From: Knoxdaviesia capensis
Lineage: Eukaryota > Ascomycota > Sordariomycetes > Microascales > Gondwanamycetaceae
Direction of reading: 5' to 3'
Length of the DNA: 64,000 nucleotides
NCBI GenBank assembly: GCA_001510575.1
Contig: LNGK01000004.1
Location: forward strand, 1,790,537 to 1,854,536
A model generated the notes under the pieces. The model was not told where the DNA came from and searched no databases. It saw only the letters and a program-made list of their open reading frames with translations. A program made the translations under genes and the position numbers. Shown here piece after piece: positions 57,446 to 64,000 of the stretch (the first letter of the stretch is position 1; every line of letters starts with the position of its first letter).

Positions 57446-60400
57446 ACCTGGTTGGAGACCGGGGGCTCTCCATGCAATGCACGGTCATCGAGAAGACGCG
57501 CGGATGCATGTCGAGAGAGGAGGAGCTCCCGCGCGGGAACAGGACCTTGCAGGGACAGAAACACCGAATGAGGAAGAGTCAGTTTCGCTTGTGTTGAATA
57601 GAAAGCTCAGATGCCAACCCGTGTCGAGCAACCCGAGATATAAAGGGCTGTACGGGTTAAACCCAGTGTGCATATCAGTCTGAAGATATATAAAAGAGAA
57701 ATGGCTCTGCAACCTACTGGAGATCTAGCGTATATGCCAACAGTTCATGTTGCGGAAAACAGGAGCTCTGATATCATGATGTCCACATTCGCCGTGAAGG
57801 ATGAGCCGTGCTATCCTTGGCGGCTGTTCCGGATGGTCGGAGACCTGTAGGAGCTTCAGGATTCGCTCCACGACGGTTCAAGATCAGGCAATTCCGCTAT
57901 GGGGCGCCGGGCTCCCATAAACGCTTGCTTTGCTGTCCCAGGGCATTCCCGTGGAGGATTTCTGCTGGAGGATTTCTGCGTGGACGGATATTATTCCTTT
58001 CTGGACGTGGTATATTGGGCAAATTGCGGGATTGCCTTGGGCTTTTTGAAGCGTCTCTCGGGTACCACGGGCACCATCTGTAAGCGGCAGCCGCGCGTGT
58101 TCTGGTGTTCCAGTTGCTGTGTTCCAATGGAAGCTTTTGGAACTGTGCTAGTTGGGCCGTACTTGGATAATGAAAAAGAGGGGACTCGGGAATCATATCA
58201 TGCATCTTGACGTTGACAGGATAATGGCCCAGGGCACAACATACCATAAAGCCCGGCTCACGGCAGCAGTCCTTTCCGGTGTTGTTTTGCTCAACCAGTT
58301 CCATTGCAGCTGTTAGGTTCTCTCTAAATTGTCCTCACCAGTTCTCTTCTTCAAACTGTAGTATTCGTTCTCAGATTCACCCCCTCAAATCTGGCTAAGG
58401 TGCTGTGGTGGTCGCCTTCACGGTGTCACCGTGATCCGGCCGGAGGTTCTGGGCCGGGAGAAATTGTCGGGAATCAGCAACTACTGTACAGTACAGTTTC
58501 CAAGGTACATCTCACACCATAGATCACCACGTTGGCACATAATGAAATGTCTCCTTCAAGACCCTGTTTTCAACTGATCACAGCTGTGCTGCAATGTTCC
58601 GTGCTTGGTGGGTTGCAGTGTAAAAGAATCCGCACGCCATGTCCCCGAGATATGACAGTAGTGAGCACAAACGAGACACACCGTATCACACCATGAACCC
58701 GCCAGGTCAGGCGGAATTCGAAATTTGGTCGAGAGCTTTGGGTTTGAAATCAGTTCAGAAGCGAAGAGCTTATTCAAAAGACGGCCCCTGATACACACCC
58801 GACCGTATCTCCGAGTCCGAGGTTCAGACCTGGTGCTTTCTCACGGATTCAATTCACATCTGATGAGAACTCGCAATACACCTACTCTTCCGTGACACTC
58901 ACCGCTAAGCACGGCCACATGTCACCCTCCATGTAAGCTCAAGGTGCAGGCTCCAGATGCATACACCGTGTTTTCGCTGTCTGAGCCCCGGGATTTCAGT
59001 TTTTCTTCCGGCAGTGGATAGTGGGCCAACCAGTGCCTTGAAAATACAGCAGCCCTGTATTTGTCAACGCTGATATCGGGTTGAATAATCTAACACTGGG
59101 TCACTGTACTGTATGTATGTACAGTAGTGAGTTGGAGAAGCTTAGGCGTGCTGGCGGCGGGTGGCGCTTGTGGTTTGGCGAGCAAAAAGGACCAAGTTCT
59201 GGATCCTGATCCTGTGTTGGATAACGAAAGTGGAATGATGGACGCTTCTCTGTGGCCAGGAAGAAAGGATATTGAGTGGAGTACGAGGAGTGTTCTTCGG
59301 GTGGTGGGACAATCGAGGAGGACGAAGAAGAACAAGGCATAGGGTTTAACCCTCGGATTGAACATGATCTGATCTGTCTCGGACAGACGCCGTGATATCC
59401 TCTCACTTCTCTTAAGTCTTGCTTCAGACGTGAACACCTTATCACTTGACTTGTCTCTCAACAGCTTGCCTTGCCCAGCTCAACAGTCTCGCGCTGATCA
59501 TGAGATATGCTGCGAAGATCTAGGGCATCTAAGCTGCAAGCACACCATGAGCCGCTCGAGCGAAAGCGTTATCGGGTTGGAGTTGCACAGTTGCACACAT
59601 GAAGGTATACAAGGTCGAAAGCCCTAGAAATATACAGTACACAGCCGTAGACTTGCCCACCCTGTTCGGCTGCGAATGCCTGACCCAGTGTTTGGCGGCG
59701 GCACAGACGCCGAGAAGGGAGGTGGAGAAGAAATGAAAACCGGAAGATAGACCTAACGTCATAGCTAAAATTTTCTAACTGGTTTCCTCGCTGATTGTCA
59801 GCCATTATTCATCGCTGGAGATGGCAATTTATACGATATACGGCTATATGGCGGCTACAGCGTTTTGTTTGCACCGTCGAGATCACTGGCTCCCCGTTTC
59901 TTGGGCCTTTTTCTTTCCCTCTCGGGCTCTTTGATATCTTTCCTTGCTGTTCGTGCTCGTTGTTCTATTCTGAATTATCTCCGCGATTGTCAGTTGCCTC
60001 CCCCTCGCCTTCTGGGAAAATGTGCTGGCAGGGAGCTTTGTGTTCGTGGACCTGTCTCACTCCCCCAAGTTTGGGCTGGACCACCGGAGATAGCCACTCC
60101 AGTGAAGAACCTTCGATGGCTCCATTCCAATCTGTCGTATCTGGCTTCTTTTCCCAGCCGCTGGCCGCCCCTCTTGCCTTACACAAGACTTACCACATCA
60201 GCAAAATAAAGCTCTCCCAGGAACCCCCCCGCTTTGCGTGTTCCAGCAAGGGTCCAGCCACGGTGGACCAAAGGGGGAACAGTCCCCGGATCTTTTATAC
60301 GAGGACCTTGGAGGCCATGGCTTCTGTTCATGAACTCGAGCTCGAAGTCTGTGTGCAACTTACTCTTTTCCAAGCTGGAGAAAAGAAAAGAAAGCAGCTG

Positions 60401-61882
60401 TCGTACGTCGTACCACTCGACGCGAGTCTTCACCAACTTTTCCCCCGTTCAACAGCATCTCCGGCCGGCAAGGAAAGCGAACTTTACAGCTAGTGTTTCT
60501 CTAGTGTAGCATCACGGAGGTCGGAAAGCGGGGAGGCAGGATCCTTTGCGTGTGTGGCTCTCGCCAAAATCATGCACTTTCAGTTCCACAAAAGACGGAA
60601 GGGGGGGCGGGGGCTACATCCAATCCGCCTAGGCTCACCCGTACGAAGAAACAGCCAAAAGAAACAAAGCAGAAGAAACAGAAAAAGTCCGTGAAGCTTG
60701 GGTGGAGGAGGGGTCTTGGATGTAGTCGTAGCTGCGTGTTCTATGTGTCTCTCTCTCTCCCCAATGCCGTGAATCGACTGCTGTCCCTCTTCCGATTTGG
60801 GTGGTGAGTTGCAGAGGCTCTCCGTTGCGATTTCGAATCAAAGATTGCGAATTTACGGGAAATCGAGGGTCCAATCTCAACTGCAGGCCGCGCGGGTAAT
60901 GCGTCCTCGTCCTAAGCTACGTAGACGCAATTTACGCACCAGAGATCAACAGTCAGTCAGCATGGTCTAAGCCGTTACATATTCCGGATTCGATTGACAA
61001 AACTGGGTTCACCCCACCATCCAGTGTCCCCCGTCTGGATAGTTCTGAGCTTTGGTCTTGGTGTTTGCCGTTCTGGGTCGGCCCCCTGTATCTGGTGCTA
61101 TATGGCAGCTGTTGTTGTTAGTGGTGGGCTGGCTGGTGTAGCTCCCACCCGTGGCTCTGCGACTCGACACCGTTCCATTGAAACACTCTCACACGCCCCC
61201 CCTTCGGCCGTTTAGTCGTTGATTGTTGATGATGATGCAACCAACATTCTGGCTCGTCTGGGCCTAGTTTTCCGTCGGTGGCTGGCCCTGGGAGAACGCT
61301 CTGATCCCGCAAATGCTGCTTGGTTGCTTGCTTATCGCCCTCGCTCTCCTCCTCCCACCCCTCCGTGAAGCCACCTCTCAGCTTGATCAAATCAGTCCCT
61401 TGCTTGCTGTGTGTCTAAATGCTTGGTAATTGACTTTCTTTTGCTGTGGTATACCACCTACTAGCCATGTACCTACCGTCCTATGTGTGTCTCTCTGCTG
61501 CTGCTGCTGCTCCTGTCTCGCCCTGGCCGGAAATCCACCGCCAAAGGCCTGGTCCCCCGTTCTGTAACCTTCTGTGGACTTTTCCCCCCGTCGGCACCGC
61601 ACCGTCTGGGCCGGGTCTAAGACTTTGGGAGCTGTTTGGCTGTGACGTGGTAGTAGTGGGAACCGGTCTCTGTGTCTCAATTCCTCTGTTTTCCCGCTCT
61701 CTGCTCTGATCCTCTAGCTTTCCTTCTTTCTCTCCTCGAACATATAAGTAGTCTGTCCCGTCCCAGTTCTTCTCCCCATTTCTTCTGTCCGCTCACTCCC
61801 CTCTTCCATTTCACAGTTCATCCATTCTATCCGTCGCCCCTCCTAACACCCACACATATCTTACTTTCATACTACCGCAAAA
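57446..61882. other. 4.4-kb intergenic region
   Basis: Mixed composition with short open frames. The longest (59795-60493, +, 232 codons) is not convincing. From about 61690 the plus strand is C/T-rich, fitting the leader of the quinone oxidoreductase gene. Several TACAGTAC palindromic motifs occur (about 58482-58496, 59103-59125, 59633-59640). Confidence 0.5.
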
Positions 61883-62965
61883 ATGGTCAAGGTTGCTATT
61901 GTCTACGTAAGTACCATACTGTCCATCATCGCCCCTTTCTCTCCCGTCCCGTCATCTTGATCGTGGTGCCTGTCAATGCTCGGGTTTCCTGGTTGCGTGT
62001 GTGATGAAGTCCGGGGGCAGCTACCACACCAGGGAAAGCTGAGGCTCTTGAGCCGCTGCATGTCCATGTTAGACTGCCTGCCGCTTTATTAACACACCCA
62101 ACCGACCAATGCAAGGCGTCGCATACCGAACATTTCACTTGACGCCGTTACATTCCTGTCAGCCATCAAAAGACACAAGGCGGATCGGGAGTTAATAAGC
62201 TGACGTGACTATTGCTAATACGCTTTCATCTGCTCCATACAGTACTCCATGTACGGCCATATTGGCCAGCTCGCCCAGGCCGAGAAGAAGGGTATTGAGG
62301 CTGCCGGCGGAAGCGCTGATATCTACATGTAAGCTTCGATTTGTCCCTGCTTGATTTGGCCGGGTTGGCTGGAATGTGCAGCTGTTTGTGTCACACCATG
62401 AGATGCCACCGCCCACTCGGGTTCAACCCTTATTGACTAACACCGCCGTCTCCCCTCATGCAGCCTCCCCGAGACCCTCCCCGAGGATGTCCTGACCAAG
62501 ATGGGCGCTCCCGCCAAGCCCGCCGACATCCCCGTCCTTGAGTCGCCCGAGGCTCTCCTCCAGTACGACGCCCTCCTGCTGGGTATCCCCACCCGCTACG
62601 GCAACTTCCCCGCGCAGTGGAAGACCTTCTGGGACCGCACCGGCGGAATCTGGGCCACCGGAGGCTACTGGGGCAAGCTGGCGGGTGTGTTCATCTCCAC
62701 CGGCACCCAGGGCGGTGGCCAGGAGTCGACCGCTCTCGCCGCCATGTCGACCCTTGCCCACCACGGCATCATCTACGTGCCTCTCGGCTACGCCAAGACC
62801 TTCGGCCAGCTCGCCAACCTGAACGAGGTGCACGGCGGCTCGCCGTGGGGTGCCGGTACCTTCGCCGGTGCCGACGGCTCGCGCCAGCCCACCGCCCTCG
62901 AGCTTGAGGTTGCCGAGGCCCAGGGCAAGAACTTCTACGAGACCGCTGTCAAGCACTTTGGTTGA
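61883..62965 (+). CDS. NAD(P)H:quinone oxidoreductase, WrbA/Pst2 type
   Basis: Exons 61883-61906, 62243-62328 and 62464-62965 give 203 residues. It is a flavodoxin-like FMN enzyme that reduces quinones by two electrons and protects against redox cycling; relatives are yeast Pst2, Ycp4 and Rfs1 and the fungal allergens of the Alt a 7 / Cla h 7 group. FMN-binding segments are SMYGHIGQLA (10-19), PTRYGNFPAQWKTFWD (79-94) and STGTQGGGQE (115-124). AAMSTLAHHGIIYVPLGY and WGAGTFAGADGSRQPT are typical of the family. The core ends at ETAVKHFG, the usual domain end, directly followed by TGA. That stop has the context TGA-CTA-G, and the frame remains open for 56 codons (see the next entry). Intron 1 is 336 bp, unusually long here, and follows only eight codons. 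Confidence 0.96.
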
Positions 62966-63136
62966 CTAGATGGCGGAGCTTCCCAGGAGCCGGCTGCCGC
63001 CGCGTCCAACGGTGCCAAAAAGCCCGAGCTTGCCGCCGCCGCCCCGGCGACGAACGGCAACGGCATTCCGCACCAGGACGAGGAGGATCCCAAGTCGGGG
63101 CCCTGCGGACTTCCCTCAAACTGTCTTGTGCTCTAA
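62963..63136 (+). other. Predicted stop-codon readthrough extension with CaaX box
   Basis: The TGA at 62963-62965 is followed by CTAG. The same frame continues without interruption to TAA 63134-63136 and adds 56 residues after the decoded stop. The extension is Ala/Pro/Lys/Glu-rich (DGGASQEPAAAASNGAKKPE, and further on HQDEEDPKSG) and ends PCGLPSNCLVL. The last four residues form a CaaX box with Leu at X, the preference of geranylgeranyltransferase I, and a second cysteine sits six residues before the CaaX cysteine. Third codon positions are mostly G or C, as in the real exons, and the sequence turns AT-rich right after the TAA. TGA-CTA(-G) is the context of established readthrough genes in fungi and animals. 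That this one is read through is inference. Confidence 0.75.
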
Positions 63137-63540
63137 ATGCGTCTTGTTTCCTGTTCATGCTTTCAAGGAAAAGAAAAGAAAACCATCCAGACACAGTACT
63201 GCTACTCCGTGGCTATTGGATTAAAAAAATATAAAGACCAATACCCTAATAAAAACCGATCTGCTCGAACAAAGAAGATGCGGAATGTCTTCCTTTGTGT
63301 CAGGTTCACATAGTTTACTCAATATATAATGAATGACAAGTTAAATTTCTCTATCTTCTCTAAGTGCCTGAAATAACACATGGATAGCTAAATCTAGAAT
63401 GGAGCTTTATTAATAAATTAGAGACTAATGTGGATATTAAAGAACTTGAACCCTAAGATGCGGCAGTATATAGCATTCTCACATGAGTACTATCACGTGC
63501 TATATCATACTTAGATTAGGTGATAAGCCTACGGTGTTTA
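63137..63540. other. AT-rich 3' flank of the quinone oxidoreductase gene
   Basis: 3' UTR-like sequence grading into AT-rich DNA. TG and CA dinucleotides are still present, so heavy RIP has not yet begun here. Confidence 0.55.
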
Positions 63541-64000
63541 TCTAGGACTCCGCCTAGCTACATACCGCTAGTTAGATATATAGAAGAATTAATATATAAT
63601 TAGATACTATAGTTATAAGCCTAGATAGATTTTCTCTTATTTAAATACTCTATTCCTTCGAGATTTATATTAGTATCTAGAAACTTCCCGTTAACGATAA
63701 GTTATTAATTTTTTTTTACTTAAATATCTAACTTTTAAGTTATTTTATCTAGTTATCCTATTCTTAAATAATTACCTTATCTATACGCGATATCCTCTTA
63801 CGTCCCTAACGCTCTATAAGCTACGCCTACTATATCCTCTACGCTTCCGAAGCTCTTATCTTCCGATAAGTAATTCCCGTAGATCGATATTATAGAAGCT
63901 TAGTTAGCTTAGTATAGCGTTTAGTAATACGTTAACCCTAATAGGGACCCGAACGCGTACGCGCTAGCTATTAACCCTCCTATTACTCGAACGCGTAAGG
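63541..64000. repeat. RIP-mutated repeat relic (continues past window end)
   Basis: In these 460 bp I count no TG and a single CA (63561-63562), while TA is very frequent and CG persists. Loss of CpA/TpG with gain of TpA is the signature of repeat-induced point mutation, so this is probably the edge of an inactivated transposon or other repeat. No coding remnant is legible. Confidence 0.8.

Noticed and set aside
59795..60493. 232-codon plus-strand open frame, longest unexplained one in the right half
   Set aside because: No domain, mixed codon use, overlapping frames equally open, and no splice or leader support. Kept only as a possibility for RNA-seq.
61990..62215. Possible box C/D snoRNA in intron 1 of the quinone oxidoreductase (GTGATGA with downstream CTGA)
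   Set aside because: No terminal stem pairs the flanks of the boxes and the spacing to either CTGA is unconvincing.
62963..62969. Alternative splicing across the TGA (acceptor AG at 62968-62969) as explanation of the open frame after the stop
   Set aside because: There is no fitting donor in phase nearby, and the 9-nt GTTGACTAG is far too short to be an intron. The intact TGA-CTA-G context is the simpler explanation, but RNA-seq should confirm it.

Overview
This window is nuclear DNA of a filamentous ascomycete (Pezizomycotina, probably Eurotiomycetes-like; the class is an inference). Genes carry short GT-AG introns of about 50-150 bp with fungal branch points, coding sequence is strongly GC3-biased, 5' leaders are pyrimidine-rich, and proteins of fungal-type families are present (WSC, homoisocitrate dehydrogenase, MAP1, ERV14, COX10, MEF1). 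The right edge shows the dinucleotide signature of repeat-induced point mutation (RIP). There is no operon, prophage, CRISPR array or recognisable intact transposon.

Layout, left to right: C-terminal part of a WSC-domain protein (1-696, +); kynurenine 3-monooxygenase (1435-3206, -); methionine aminopeptidase 1 (4615-5946, +); a decayed WSC-like relic on the minus strand (6333-6780); ERV14/cornichon (7596-8388, +); splicing factor PRP17/CDC40 (9704-11401, +); SET-domain protein (12853-14286, +); F-box protein (14649-16025, -); a 5.7-kb stretch without genes; MFS sugar transporter (21690-23799, -); a 6.7-kb stretch without genes; Myb/SANT protein with a 20-residue polyQ tract (30534-31655, +); COX10 (32361-33944, -) divergent from mitochondrial EF-G MEF1 (34369-36970, +); homoisocitrate dehydrogenase LYS12 (37739-38968, -); a 3.8-kb spacer with a 9-N assembly gap; a low-complexity fungal protein (42794-44918, +); mitochondrial ribosomal protein uS8m (45702-46208, -); a proline-rich protein (47403-48840, +); a single-pass membrane protein (52153-53529, +); an MCT-type MFS transporter (55889-57445, +); and a WrbA/Pst2-type NAD(P)H:quinone oxidoreductase (61883-62965, +). 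After 63541 the sequence is a RIP-mutated block.

Most genes are housekeeping and not a pathway cluster. Three of them (COX10, MEF1, uS8m) serve mitochondrial respiration and translation, and COX10 and MEF1 share a 424-bp promoter with CCAAT and GATA motifs.

The most striking observation is at the end of the quinone oxidoreductase gene. Its stop codon reads TGA-CTA-G, the strongest known readthrough context. The same frame stays open for 56 more codons with coding-like composition and ends in a CaaX-type box (CLVL). This predicts a minor, prenylated, membrane-anchored isoform made by programmed stop-codon readthrough.
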